Shown: in pieces, positions 46,189 through 54,946 of the stretch | Layout of the letters: every line of letters begins with the position of its first letter | Position numbering within the stretch: position 1 is the stretch's first letter | NCBI RefSeq assembly: GCF_030678915.1 | Contig: NZ_JAUUTZ010000005.1 | Coordinates: 62,001 to 126,000, forward strand | Length of the DNA: 64,000 nt | Origin: Paracoccus wurundjeri | GTDB taxonomy: Bacteria; Pseudomonadota; Alphaproteobacteria; Rhodobacterales; Rhodobacteraceae | Direction: 5' to 3' | The notes under the pieces: generated by a model | Database searches by the model: none | Seen by the model: only the letters and a program-made list of their open reading frames with translations | Told to the model about the DNA's origin: nothing | Made by a program: the position numbers and the translations under genes

Positions 46189-46643
46189 TGTCCCGCCCTT
46201 TCCGCTGCAAGTTTGATCGCCGCGCGGATCCGCGGATAGGTGCCACAGCGGCAGATATTGCCGCTCATGGATGCGTTTATATCCTCATCGCTGGGATCCG
46301 GCGTCTCGGACAAGAGCGATGCGGCCTGCATGATCTGCCCCGGCTGACAATAGCCGCATTGCGCCACGTTCAACTCGCGCCAGGCGACCTGCACGGGATG
46401 GTTCCCGTCTTCTGACAAACCCTCGATCGTCGTGACCTCTACCCCATCGAGATCGCTGACCCATGTCTGACAGGAACGCGCGGCCACGCCGTCCAGATGC
46501 ACGGTGCAAGCACCGCAAAGACCCAGACCACAACCGAATTTGGTTCCGGGCATCCCTGCCAGATCGCGTAGATACCACAGTAACGGTGTCTCGGGATCTC
46601 CGTCAAAGACGTGTTTCGTTCCGTTAACGCTGAATTCCGCCAT
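46185..46643 (-). CDS. Molybdenum hydroxylase small subunit, double 2Fe-2S protein
   Basis: 152-residue electron-transfer subunit. The plant-type cluster is bound by Cys38, Cys43, Cys46 and Cys58 (CGLGLCGAC plus a later Cys). The second cluster is bound by Cys96, Cys99, Cys131 and Cys133 (CGYCQPGQ and CRC). The ATG at 46643 gives [13 protein letters not shown]; the frame continues ten codons upstream without homology. It has no signal of its own and would be exported as a complex with the Tat-bearing large subunit. Confidence 0.93.
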   Translation of the reverse strand: MAEFSVNGTKHVFDGDPETPLLWYLRDLAGMPGTKFGCGLGLCGACTVHLDGVAARSCQTWVSDLDGVEVTTIEGLSEDGNHPVQVAWRELNVAQCGYCQPGQIMQAASLLSETPDPSDEDINASMSGNICRCGTYPRIRAAIKLAAERAGQ

Positions 46644-46953
46644 TCTCCCAACTCCTGATGCGGTGCCTGCCAAGCCGGGACACAGGTAATCTGCGTCACC
46701 AGCGGTTTAGGTGGGTAACAGGCATGCCGGTTCCGTCCGACATGCCACCGCTTCACCCGTCATGGGGACAGCCTGCCTTCGGGAATCCGGAATGTCTAGT
46801 TACAGGATTCCCGTGCTGGCTCTTGGACAGATCGGCACATCGCGGGAAATCCACATACATCTGGGACGGCGGATTGCCGTCGCGCATCGCGCGATCTCCT
46901 TATGAACGTATCACCGCCTATGGGTGGGAACGCGCCTCGGTTTCCCGGCGCCG
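46644..46953. other. Gene-free stretch between molybdenum hydroxylase and the phn-linked acyltransferase
   Basis: About 310 bases with no convincing gene. It should hold the promoter of the hydroxylase operon and the 3' end of the phosphonate operon. The only structure that stands out is the inverted repeat at 46780-46813. Confidence 0.5.
46780..46813. repeat. Inverted repeat / possible terminator
   Basis: Perfect 9-bp arms CGGGAATCC and GGATTCCCG separated by 16 bases. It lies downstream of the phosphonate operon end and upstream of the hydroxylase operon. No T-run follows, so it may be a terminator without a U-tract or a protein-binding site. Confidence 0.45.
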
Positions 46954-47562
46954 TCAGCGATATTTCTCGATGAAGGCGTCGATGGGCAGGGCACGGATAT
47001 CGGGAAGCGCGCTGGCCAGTTCCTGATGGGACCAGTCCCACCAGGCGATCTGTTGCAGCGCCTCGGCCTGCATTTCCGTGAAACGGCGACGGAGCGGGCG
47101 GGCGGGCACACCGCCGACGATGGTATAGGGGGCAACGTCCTTCGACACCACCGCGCCAGCGCCGATCACCGCACCATTGCCGACACTGACACCCGCCAGC
47201 ACCGTCGCCCCGTGGCCGATCCAGACGTCATGCCCGATGCTGACCCAATGATCGCGGCGCCAGCGGAAAAATTCGTCATCGTCCTCACCTAGTCCGAACT
47301 GCGCCGCGCGATAGGTGAAATGATGCTGAGAGGCACGCCATGTCGGATGATTGCCCGGATTGATCCGCGCATCCTCGGCGATCGAGCAGAACTTGCCGAT
47401 AGTGGACCAGATCACGTTACTGCCCGAGACAATATAGGAATAATCGCCAAGGCTGCTTTCGCGCATCGTCACATTGGCCTGCACCTCGGTCCAGCGGCCC
47501 AGTTGGCAATCCATCACCCGCGCAGAGGGATGGACATTCGGCGCCTCGTTCAGTTTCTTCAT
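46954..47562 (-). CDS. Hexapeptide-repeat acyltransferase of the phosphonate-cluster type
   Basis: 202-residue left-handed beta-helix acetyltransferase. Repeats run from [18 protein letters not shown] through [24 protein letters not shown], with a loop containing [15 protein letters not shown] that is usual in xenobiotic (chloramphenicol/virginiamycin) acetyltransferases. Proteins of this group recur in phn clusters (the phosphonate-linked transferase hexapeptide family). It is 94 bases downstream of phnE on the same strand and is probably the last gene of the operon. The acyl acceptor is unknown; aminoalkylphosphonates are an obvious guess. Confidence 0.87.
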   Translation of the reverse strand: MKKLNEAPNVHPSARVMDCQLGRWTEVQANVTMRESSLGDYSYIVSGSNVIWSTIGKFCSIAEDARINPGNHPTWRASQHHFTYRAAQFGLGEDDDEFFRWRRDHWVSIGHDVWIGHGATVLAGVSVGNGAVIGAGAVVSKDVAPYTIVGGVPARPLRRRFTEMQAEALQQIAWWDWSHQELASALPDIRALPIDAFIEKYR

Positions 47563-47656
47563 CTTTGCAGTTTTCCATTTGTGGATAAATCAACGGCCGA
47601 TCCTGCCGCGCAGCATCGGATGCCGCTAATTCGACGGAATGAAGCCAGGCGGGGCC

Positions 47657-48472
47657 TCATGCCGAAGAGGGCCGGATCAGCCGCCGGCGGATCCATCCGG
47701 ACAGCCCGTCGATCAGATAGACCATGGCGATAATCAGAATGATGATCGACCAGGTTTCGTCCCAGCGATAGGCGCCCATCCGGTCGGCCAGCAGAAAGCC
47801 GATCCCGCCTGCGCCCACGATCCCCAGAATGGTGCCCGAACGGACATTGGATTCGAAATTGTACAGCGTGATCGACATCAGGACCGGCATCACCTGCGGC
47901 AGCAAGCCGATGCGAATCCCCTGAACGACCGACCCGCCCGAAGCCTGAACGCCCTCGACCGGCCGGGACGATGTGTTCTCGATCGCCTCGGCATAAAGCT
48001 TGGCCAGCACACCGATCTCGCTGACCGCGATTGCCAGCACGCCTGCCAGCGGACCAAGGCCGAAGGCGCGGATGAAGATCAGCGCAAGAATCAGCGTCTC
48101 GAAAGCGCGGATCACATCGAAGCCGCGGCGCAGGCAGAAGCGCGGCCAGCCCATGCGATTGATCGTCCGCGCGCCCAGAAAGGACAAAGGAAAGGCCACC
48201 AGCGCACCCAGAAACGTGCCCAGAAAGGCCATTGCCAGCGTTTCGCCCAATCCTTGCAGGATTTGCGAAAACTCGCTCCATTCGGTCCACAGATGCGGCG
48301 GAAACATGAAGGACAACACATTTCCCAGCCGCCCCAGCCCCTGCCAGATCCGCTGTGGCGAAAAGCCGAAATCATAGAGGCACCAGCAGAACAGCACCAC
48401 AAAGCCGATCCAGAACAGACGCTGGCGCAAGCGGGGCGGTCGGGGGAGTATGATCAGGGATGTGCCGGACAT
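47657..48472 (-). CDS. phnE: Phosphonate ABC transporter permease PhnE (second copy)
   Basis: Inner-membrane permease, 271 residues with about six hydrophobic helices. It shows GETLAMAFLGTFLGALVAFPLSF, the EAA-type region EAIENTSSRPVEGVQASGGS, and GTILGIVGAGGIGFLL. The ATG shares its A with the stop of the upstream permease (TGATG). The two adjacent non-identical PhnE proteins probably form a heterodimer. Confidence 0.93.
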   Translation of the reverse strand: MSGTSLIILPRPPRLRQRLFWIGFVVLFCWCLYDFGFSPQRIWQGLGRLGNVLSFMFPPHLWTEWSEFSQILQGLGETLAMAFLGTFLGALVAFPLSFLGARTINRMGWPRFCLRRGFDVIRAFETLILALIFIRAFGLGPLAGVLAIAVSEIGVLAKLYAEAIENTSSRPVEGVQASGGSVVQGIRIGLLPQVMPVLMSITLYNFESNVRSGTILGIVGAGGIGFLLADRMGAYRWDETWSIIILIIAMVYLIDGLSGWIRRRLIRPSSA

Positions 48473-49377
48473 CAGGTGCCCTCCAGTCCGATGACGCGAT
48501 GGCGCAACCGTTCCGACCCCCAGTCGATCAGGCAGACGGTAGCAAGAATTATCAGAAACAGCGCCGACAGGTCGGTATATTCCTGCAGGCTGACGGCGGT
48601 GCGCAGTTCCTGCCCCAGGCCGCCCGCGCCCACATAGCCGATGATCGAGGACGAACGGACATTGATCTCGAAGCGCAGCAGCGTATAGCTGAGCGTGTTC
48701 GGCAGCACCTGCGGGACCACGCCATAGCGCATCTGCTCAAACCAGGTTCCGCCCGCGGCACGCACGCCCTCGACAGGGCGCATATCCGCATTCTCGTTCG
48801 CCTCGGAATAGAGTTTACCAAGCGCACCTGCGCAATGCAGCGCGATTGCCAGCACACCCGCCATGGGTCCGACACCGAAGCAGAAGACGAAGATCAACGC
48901 CCAGACCAGATCCGGCACGGTGCGTGCGATCTCTAGGAAGCGGCGGGTGATCCATGTCAGCAGGGGCGACGGCGACAGGTTCCAGGCCGCAGGAAAAGAC
49001 AGCAGAAATCCGGCCGCGACGCCAAGCGAGGTCGCCATGAAGGCGATCAGCAGCGTTTCAAGCAGCAGGTCGGCCCAGATCGGCCAACGCCAGAACCACT
49101 GGACCAGATCCGCATCCAGACTTGACCAGCTCAGGTCAGGGATGGTCTTGGCGACGTAATCACCCAGATTCGGCAGCCCGGCGAGCAGGATCCAGCGTTC
49201 CTCGCGAGAACCATCCGGCATGGTGATCTGGGTCACACGAAAGAAATTCGCCATATCCGTGATAACCCACAGGGCCATTGCCAGGATCGCCGCGACCAGC
49301 CAGAAGAACAGGCGCATACGGCGGCGGCGATTGCGGTAATCCGCCTCGAACGCGGCGAATGTGCAGGTTGCTGTCAT
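48472..49377 (-). CDS. phnE: Phosphonate ABC transporter permease PhnE (first copy)
   Basis: Inner-membrane permease of 301 residues with an N-terminal helix, a roughly 70-residue periplasmic segment, and the transport domain. Motifs include LLETLLIAFMATSLGVAAGF, YSEANENADMRPVEGVRAAGG (the EAA-type loop) and SSIIGYVGAGGLGQEL. It starts 82 bases after the phnD stop and overlaps the next permease gene. Confidence 0.93.
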   Translation of the reverse strand: MTATCTFAAFEADYRNRRRRMRLFFWLVAAILAMALWVITDMANFFRVTQITMPDGSREERWILLAGLPNLGDYVAKTIPDLSWSSLDADLVQWFWRWPIWADLLLETLLIAFMATSLGVAAGFLLSFPAAWNLSPSPLLTWITRRFLEIARTVPDLVWALIFVFCFGVGPMAGVLAIALHCAGALGKLYSEANENADMRPVEGVRAAGGTWFEQMRYGVVPQVLPNTLSYTLLRFEINVRSSSIIGYVGAGGLGQELRTAVSLQEYTDLSALFLIILATVCLIDWGSERLRHRVIGLEGT

Positions 49378-49459
49378 GCGTTCCGACCGGGCAAAGCCCG
49401 CCTTTCATTGAATCGGTGATGGAGGCGGCGGCACCGCCTCCACCGGACCGGACATCCGG

Positions 49460-50362
49460 TCAGCTGCGGCGCTGGGATTTCAGCCATTCGCGCATGTCCA
49501 CGATCCATTGATAACGGTCGTGATCCACCTCGACAAAGCCCTTCGCGGTGGCGACGTCACCCCCGCTGATCGACCGAAATGCCTCGGGCGCATCTTCGGG
49601 CGCGCGCAGATAGGCCTGTTTGATATCTTCGATCAGATCTTCGGGCAGATCGGTACGCACGGTAACCGGGCCGTTGGTGATCTCGGGCGATTCCCAGATC
49701 CAGCAGATTTCGCCCTCTTCGATCATGCCCTTCGAGACCATGCGCTGCGGAACGCCGTTCACCTCGTTGTTGATATTGGTCGCGGCGGCATCGAACTGAC
49801 GGTTGACGACCCCCTGAACTGCGGCCTCATGGCTGCCCGAAAACGTCGTCGCACTGAAGAATGTGGACGGATCATAGCCTTGCTGCGCCAGATTATAGCT
49901 TGGCACGGCATAACCCGACGTCGAGTCCGGATCGGCAAAGGCCAGAACCTTGCCCTCCAGATCGTCAAGGCTGTCGTAACCGGCATCGCAGCGCACCGCG
50001 ATGATCGAATAATAGCCGGTCGATCCGTCCTCCTCCTGCGAGGCGAGGATCGGGCGCACGCCACCCTCGGTCTCGGTCCAGGCGGCGGCATAGGCGGAAG
50101 AGCCAAGGCTGGCGAATTCGATCTGACCAGCGGCAAGCGCCTGCACGATACCGTCATAACTGCCGGCGGTATAGATCTCGACCTCGACGCCGAATGTCTC
50201 GGCCAGATAGGCCCGCCAGGGCTCCCATCGCGCCATGCGGTCGGCTTCGTTTTCGGACGAGGTCACGCCGATGCGCAGGATGCGGTAATCCTCGGTCCAG
50301 TCTTCGGCCATGACAGGCAGGGCCGCAGTCGTCAGCAGCAGAGTAACAACTAGGGTTTTCAT
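49460..50362 (-). CDS. phnD: Phosphonate ABC transporter substrate-binding protein PhnD
   Basis: Periplasmic phosphonate receptor, 300 residues with a signal peptide (about residues 1-19, ending PVMAEDW). Family features include LRIGVTSSENEADRMARW, SYDGIVQALAAGQIEFASLG, and FADPDSTSGYAVP, where the serine/threonine run normally binds the phosphonate oxygens. The ATG at 50362 begins the signal peptide; the longer frame is a read-in from phnC. It sits between phnC and the phnE pair, the canonical phnCDE order. Confidence 0.95.
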   Translation of the reverse strand: MKTLVVTLLLTTAALPVMAEDWTEDYRILRIGVTSSENEADRMARWEPWRAYLAETFGVEVEIYTAGSYDGIVQALAAGQIEFASLGSSAYAAAWTETEGGVRPILASQEEDGSTGYYSIIAVRCDAGYDSLDDLEGKVLAFADPDSTSGYAVPSYNLAQQGYDPSTFFSATTFSGSHEAAVQGVVNRQFDAAATNINNEVNGVPQRMVSKGMIEEGEICWIWESPEITNGPVTVRTDLPEDLIEDIKQAYLRAPEDAPEAFRSISGGDVATAKGFVEVDHDRYQWIVDMREWLKSQRRS

Positions 50363-50378
50363 GGGGTGCTCCGATAAT

Positions 50379-51185
50379 TCAGGCCAGCTCCAGCCGGCGC
50401 AAGGATGTCGAGGTGACGGACTCGTCGATCTGACCCAGACCGTCGGTTCCATAAAGGTCGCGCACGACATCCGGTGTCAGCTGTCGGGCGGTTCCGTCGA
50501 ACATGACCCGCCCCGCCCGCATCGCGACGATTCGGTCGCAATAAGCCCGGGCAGTGTCCAGGGTATGCAGGTTGACCAATACGGTCAGCCCGTCTTCGCG
50601 ATTGATCCGGCGCAGGGCATCCATGACGCGGGTGGCGTTGCCGGGATCCAGGCTGGCGATGGGCTCATCCGCCAGCATGACATGCGGGCGCTGGACCAAT
50701 GCGCGGGCGATGGCAACCCGCTGTTGCTGGCCGCCCGACAGGTTGCCTGCCCGCTCAAGCGCCTTATGCGCCATCCCCAGCCGATCCAGCGCATGAAAGG
50801 CCAGTTCCCGCTCGGAATCGCTGAAACGCATTGTCATGGACGAGATCAAGCCGTGATCGGCAATCCGTCCGACTAGCACATTGGTCAGCACATCCAGCCT
50901 GTCGACCAGATTGAACTGCTGGAAGATCATCGCGCAATCGCGCCGCCATTGCCGCAGCGCGCGCCCGCGCAGCCCGGTGATCTCGCGGCTGCCGAAGTGG
51001 ATGCCGCCCTCGCTGCGCTCAACCAACCGGTTGATCAGCCGCAGCAGCGTGGATTTTCCGGCTCCCGACGGGCCGATGATGCCGACGAACTGGCCCGCCG
51101 GAATATCAAGCGAAACCCGGTCCACCGCCCGCGTATCGCCAAAGCGGCAACAAATGCCGTCAAGGGAAAGCATGTTCTGTTCCAT
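50379..51185 (-). CDS. phnC: Phosphonate ABC transporter ATP-binding protein PhnC
   Basis: 268-residue ATPase for phosphonate import: Walker A GPSGAGKST, signature LSGGQQQRV, Walker B VMLADEPIASLD, and an H-loop in LVNLHTLDTA. The start MEQNMLSLDG is taken at 51185; Met5 (51173) is an alternative. It follows phnM by 77 bases containing a small inverted repeat, so it may have its own promoter while also being read from phnF-M. Confidence 0.95.
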   Translation of the reverse strand: MEQNMLSLDGICCRFGDTRAVDRVSLDIPAGQFVGIIGPSGAGKSTLLRLINRLVERSEGGIHFGSREITGLRGRALRQWRRDCAMIFQQFNLVDRLDVLTNVLVGRIADHGLISSMTMRFSDSERELAFHALDRLGMAHKALERAGNLSGGQQQRVAIARALVQRPHVMLADEPIASLDPGNATRVMDALRRINREDGLTVLVNLHTLDTARAYCDRIVAMRAGRVMFDGTARQLTPDVVRDLYGTDGLGQIDESVTSTSLRRLELA

Positions 51186-51262
51186 GCAAGCAGTTTCTTC
51201 CGGTTCTGCGACGATCAGATATCGTCCGAATGAATTTTTGACGACGATTTCGGCAGCGAAGG
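51186..51262 (-). promoter_or_regulatory. phnM-phnC spacer with inverted repeat
   Basis: The only sizeable gap within phnF-phnD apart from phnD-phnE. It holds GACGATCAGATATCGTC (51210-51226), with perfect 6-bp arms around a 5-base centre. On the minus strand TCATTCGGA is adjacent, a sequence also present in the phnF upstream repeats. A secondary promoter or operator for phnC is possible. Confidence 0.4.
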
Positions 51263-52459
51263 TCAGGATGCCGTTTCAAATTCGGCAGTAACGACCTGCG
51301 GCTGGTGGTGCAGGCTGCCATCGGAAAAGATGAACCGCCCGCCCCGCAGCGTCGCCCGCACATGACCGATACCTTCGTCGCTGGCGACCACCAGATCGGC
51401 ACGCTTGCCGATCTCGATACTGCCGCGATCGGGCAATCCCAATGCGCGCGCCGCATTGGCCGAGGACAGCCGCGCCGCGCCAGCCAGCCCGTCAGGATCG
51501 GTTCCCGCCAGTTCCAGCACCGCCGGCAGCATGGCGGACGGGTGGTAATCCGAAGCCAGAATGTCCAGCAGCCCGTGACTATGCGCCTCGCGCGCCGAGA
51601 GATTGCCCGAATAACTTTGCCCGCGCAGCGCGTTCGGGGCCCCCATCGCCGTAGCCAGCCCATGGGCACGGGCTTCGCGCGCGGCATCCTCGGTCACCGG
51701 AAACTCGCTGATCGACACGCCGAGATCGGCCATCATGGCCACCTTTTCGATCGTGTCGTCGTCATGGCTGGCCAACCCCACCCCATGCGCGCGACAGGTC
51801 GCGGAAATCGCCGCCAGCGTCGCCGCAAGTTCCTCGGCCGGGCGGGTCCGCTCGGCGATGCGCAGGGTAACGGCATCCGTGGCCTCGGCCTCGGACAGTC
51901 CTTTTTCCCGCATGGTCCGCTGGATCACCCGTTCCAGATCGCGATACTGGCCCTGTCCGGGGGTGTGATCGGTCAGCGAAATCAGCGAGACATGGCCTTC
52001 TGCGATCAGTGCCCCGATCACCTCAAGCGCCTTGGGAAAGGTAATCTCGAAACGCGCATGGACACGGTGATCCACAAGAAGATCGTCGCGCATTGCATTC
52101 AGCGCCCGGATCACCCCGCTGGTGTGGTCATAGCTGCGCAGATGCCCGTAGGTCGAAGACGGGCTAAAGGACAGCGCGGCATAAGCCGTGGTGAATCCCG
52201 ACCCGGCCAGCTTGCGGTCCAGATCGCGCAAGCCCAGTTCCATCGGCATCCTGACGCTTGGGCGCGGTTCGATCTCGCGTTCGATCATGTCGCCATGCAT
52301 GTCGATGAAGCCGGGCAGCAGCAGCAGACCGTCGCCCCGGATGGCAGCGCCGGGCACCGCGCGATCGGCCAGTTCGACGATCGCCCCGTTCTCGATACGG
52401 ACCGAGCCGGTCGGCAGCACCCGGTCCGGCAACACCACCCGAAAATCACTTAGCCACAT
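51263..52459 (-). CDS. phnM: Alpha-D-ribose 1-methylphosphonate 5-triphosphate diphosphatase PhnM
   Basis: Amidohydrolase-fold enzyme that removes pyrophosphate from ribose 1-alkylphosphonate 5-triphosphate before C-P cleavage. It has 398 residues. It shows the PhnM metal motif GFIDMHGDMIE, in which an HxD replaces the usual HxH, then VSLISLTDHTPGQGQ, GLASHDDDT and ILASDYHPSAML. The ATG at 52459 gives MWLSDFRVVLP and overlaps the phnL 3' end by 14 bases. Confidence 0.95.
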   Translation of the reverse strand: MWLSDFRVVLPDRVLPTGSVRIENGAIVELADRAVPGAAIRGDGLLLLPGFIDMHGDMIEREIEPRPSVRMPMELGLRDLDRKLAGSGFTTAYAALSFSPSSTYGHLRSYDHTSGVIRALNAMRDDLLVDHRVHARFEITFPKALEVIGALIAEGHVSLISLTDHTPGQGQYRDLERVIQRTMREKGLSEAEATDAVTLRIAERTRPAEELAATLAAISATCRAHGVGLASHDDDTIEKVAMMADLGVSISEFPVTEDAAREARAHGLATAMGAPNALRGQSYSGNLSAREAHSHGLLDILASDYHPSAMLPAVLELAGTDPDGLAGAARLSSANAARALGLPDRGSIEIGKRADLVVASDEGIGHVRATLRGGRFIFSDGSLHHQPQVVTAEFETAS

Positions 52460-53198
52460 TACTGGTCTCCTTGCTGTCAAGATTCAGTTCGGCATCGATC
52501 AGCCCGGCAACATCGCCCGGATGGTGAAAGACGCCGATCATCGCCACGCCCTGCGCCTTCAGCGCCGCCAGGCGCCGCACCAGTGCCGCCCGTGCGCCCG
52601 CATCCAGCGAGGCGGTCGGCTCATCCAGCAGCAGCAACCGCTGCGGCAGGATCAGCGCGCGGGCCAGATTGACCTTTTGCTGCTCGCCCCCGGAAAAGGT
52701 CGAGGGATAGGCCGCCCATAGCTCGCGCTTGACGCCGAATTCGGCCAGTGCGGCCCGCGCGACAGCCAGCGCCCCGGCGGCGGGCCGCCCGGCAAGGCGC
52801 AGCGGTTCGGCAACCAGATCCTCGGCCGGGACGCGCGGGCGGGCGTTCAGGAACTGGGTGACAAACCCGATCTCGCGCCGCCGCAGCAGCGCCACATCGA
52901 CATCGGCGGCGCGGGCAAGATCGATCCGCCCTTCTGCGGTGTTCAGCCAGACATGACCCGCCTGCGGCAGATAGCTGCGGTAAAGCGTGCGCAGCAGCGT
53001 CGACTTTCCGGCACCGTTATGGCCGGTCAGCAACAGGAACTGCCCCGGCATTATCCGGAAACCGATCCCCGAAAAGGCATCCAGCCGCTGCCCCAGATGA
53101 TGCATGTCGAAATGCTTGGCCAGCCCTTCGACCTCGATCACGGGCAGGTTCGGCGCAAGGCTTGCAGAGGCGGCGGGCATGGCGGTTTGGACGGTCAT
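52446..53198 (-). CDS. phnL: Phosphonate C-P lyase system protein PhnL
   Basis: ABC-type ATPase-like subunit of the C-P lyase complex, 250 residues, not a transporter. Walker A is GHNGAGKST, the signature FSGGEQQKVN, and Walker B LLLLDEPTASLD, with an H-loop in IGVFHHPGD. In E. coli PhnL works with PhnG-H-I-J and PhnK in nucleotide-dependent steps. It starts nine bases after the phnK stop. Confidence 0.94.
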   Translation of the reverse strand: MTVQTAMPAASASLAPNLPVIEVEGLAKHFDMHHLGQRLDAFSGIGFRIMPGQFLLLTGHNGAGKSTLLRTLYRSYLPQAGHVWLNTAEGRIDLARAADVDVALLRRREIGFVTQFLNARPRVPAEDLVAEPLRLAGRPAAGALAVARAALAEFGVKRELWAAYPSTFSGGEQQKVNLARALILPQRLLLLDEPTASLDAGARAALVRRLAALKAQGVAMIGVFHHPGDVAGLIDAELNLDSKETSNVAK

Positions 53199-53207
53199 TT
53201 TCAGCCT

Positions 53208-54035
53208 TTACAGTTTGGCGTGGACAAGGGCCTGGGTGTAGGGATGCTGGGGATCCTGAAAGATCTGGTCGGCCAGCCCTTCCTCGACTACCCGCCCCTT
53301 GCGCATGACCATGACCCGGTCGGCCATGGTGCGGATGACGCCCAGATCGTGACTGACCAGCACCATCGTGATCGCCCGGTCGCGCTGCAGCCGCTTCAGC
53401 GTGTCCAGAACCAGCGCCTGAACCGAAACATCCAGCCCGGTGGTCGGCTCGTCAAGCAGCAGCAGTGCAGGTTCCAGCGCGATGGCCTTGGCCAGTTGCA
53501 CCCGTTGCTGCATACCGCCCGACAGTTCGACCGGGCGGGCATCCATCCGCTCCAACGGGAATTCCGAGGCATCCAGCGCCTCGCGCGCCCGCGACCTCAG
53601 CACCGAGAAACGGCGCTCGCCCGCGATCAGCAGCCGCTCGGCGACATTGCCCGATGACGAATTTTCCATCAGCAGCCCCAGATGCGGGTTCTGATAGACG
53701 ATGCCGATATGGCGCGCGCACAACATCCGCCGGGCGTAGCGGTCAAGATCGAACAGATTTCCTGCGGATCCCGGAATGGCCAGCCGGTAATCGCCGCTAT
53801 CCGGGCTGTCTTCCAGATTCATCATCCTGAGCAGCGTCGATTTGCCCGAGCCGCTTTCGCCGACGATGCCCAGAACCTCGCCGGGGTAGACGGTGGCGGA
53901 TACGTCCTGCAAGGCGACGACCGTGCCGAAACGACGATTGATTCCGGTCATGGACAAGATCGGCGCTGCGCTCATCAGACGCGGCAGATCGCGGGTCGGG
54001 CTCTGGGCGGGGGCGTCCATAGGATACAGGGTCAC
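53208..54035 (-). CDS. phnK: Phosphonate C-P lyase system protein PhnK
   Basis: ABC-type ATPase-like subunit that docks on PhnJ in the E. coli core complex; 275 residues. Walker A is GESGSGKST, the signature LSGGMQQRV, Walker B LLLLDEPTTGLD, with SHDLGVIR following and the C-terminal HPYTQALV motif. The start is a GTG at 54035 that overlaps the phnJ stop (GTGA) with GGAG upstream; an ATG at 54020 is possible. All ATPase motifs are intact, which matters because the PhnJ partner is unusual. Confidence 0.93.
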   Translation of the reverse strand: MTLYPMDAPAQSPTRDLPRLMSAAPILSMTGINRRFGTVVALQDVSATVYPGEVLGIVGESGSGKSTLLRMMNLEDSPDSGDYRLAIPGSAGNLFDLDRYARRMLCARHIGIVYQNPHLGLLMENSSSGNVAERLLIAGERRFSVLRSRAREALDASEFPLERMDARPVELSGGMQQRVQLAKAIALEPALLLLDEPTTGLDVSVQALVLDTLKRLQRDRAITMVLVSHDLGVIRTMADRVMVMRKGRVVEEGLADQIFQDPQHPYTQALVHAKL

Positions 54036-54946
54036 GTCATCGCTCCGTTCCGGTACCAGGTTGCACCGATTTCGACCGCCTCGCCTTCGGCGCGGCGGAT
54101 CGCCTTGATGCCGAAATGGCTGTCGGACAGTTCATGCCGCGAATCTCCGCCGGTCTGCGGGATCTCGTTCATGAAGAAACCGGTCACGCCCGAGCGGTGG
54201 CAGACAAGACTGGCGTGATCCTCGACCCGGAAGGGAATGTCTGCGAAAGCCAGCGGTTCGACGCGGGTAAAAGGGGGAACGGCGAAGATACGCTTCTCGC
54301 GCCCAGCCGACAGGAGCGTCAGGTGACGCGACATGTTCAGCTTGGGCAGATCCCAGCGTGGGATCGGCGACGGCGTCATGACATGCCGGCCATTGACCAT
54401 CGCCGGATAAGATGCCCCCTGCATGATCCGCCCCGAGCGCACGATCTGTTCATACAACACCAGCCACAGCCGCCCGTAATCGGCATCGGCATGCATCTGG
54501 CGGGCCACCGACATGTTCGGCTGAACCGGCCGCAGCGGCTCGGGATTGGGGACCTGCAGGACAAGGATCTGATCCTCGCGCAGCATCTCTTCGGGGATGC
54601 GGTGGCGCGATTGCAGGATCGTGGCTTCCTGCGTGTCCCAGGTGCCGCGAGCACCCGTTACCTTCTCGACGAATTGCCGGATTGAGACGGCGTTCACGCT
54701 GTCATCCGCGCCCTGGTCGATCACCTTGACGACCGAGCCGGGGTTGACCAGCGTCAGGGTCACCTGCAACCCGCCCGTGCCCCAGCCGCGTGCCATCGGC
54801 ACCTCTCGGCTGGCATAGGGGATCTGGCAACCGGGGACCGCAACGGCTTTCAGCATGGCGCGGCGTAACTCTCGTTTAGCAGAGGGATCCAGAAAGCCAT
54901 AGCTCATTGCCTGCCATGGCCGGGTCAGTTCGCCAAGCGCGGTCAT
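54032..54946 (-). CDS. phnJ: C-P lyase subunit PhnJ, variant lacking canonical radical/cluster cysteines
   Basis: Homolog of the radical-SAM C-P lyase PhnJ, 304 residues (E. coli 281). The fold sequence is well conserved: MLKAVAVPGCQIPYASREVP, GWGTGGLQVTL, VIDQGADDSVNAVSIR, RHRIPEE, SPIPRWDLPK and AGREKRIFAVPPFTRVE. E. coli uses Cys241, Cys244 and Cys266 for 4Fe-4S and Cys272 for the thiyl radical. Here the matching region has only Cys249 (CHRSG for CAICG), and HELSDSHFG (271-279) replaces the segment with the last two cysteines. The only other cysteine is Cys40, next to Gly39, which aligns with the glycyl-radical Gly32. The C-terminal tail is about 25 residues longer. Neighbouring frames do not restore the motif and overlaps at both ends are intact, so this is not a frameshift. 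Whether it cleaves C-P bonds is open. Confidence 0.9.
   Translation of the reverse strand: MTALGELTRPWQAMSYGFLDPSAKRELRRAMLKAVAVPGCQIPYASREVPMARGWGTGGLQVTLTLVNPGSVVKVIDQGADDSVNAVSIRQFVEKVTGARGTWDTQEATILQSRHRIPEEMLREDQILVLQVPNPEPLRPVQPNMSVARQMHADADYGRLWLVLYEQIVRSGRIMQGASYPAMVNGRHVMTPSPIPRWDLPKLNMSRHLTLLSAGREKRIFAVPPFTRVEPLAFADIPFRVEDHASLVCHRSGVTGFFMNEIPQTGGDSRHELSDSHFGIKAIRRAEGEAVEIGATWYRNGAMT

Noticed and set aside
46796..47041. Small open frames in the gap between the molybdenum hydroxylase and the acyltransferase
   Set aside because: No ribosome site, no homology and overlap with the acyltransferase 3' end; probably chance frames.
54110..54215. Frameshift or sequencing error as cause of the missing PhnJ cysteines
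   Set aside because: The other two frames in this stretch do not give a CxxC or the SDTDYC-like segment, and the reading frame joins phnK and phnI with normal overlaps.
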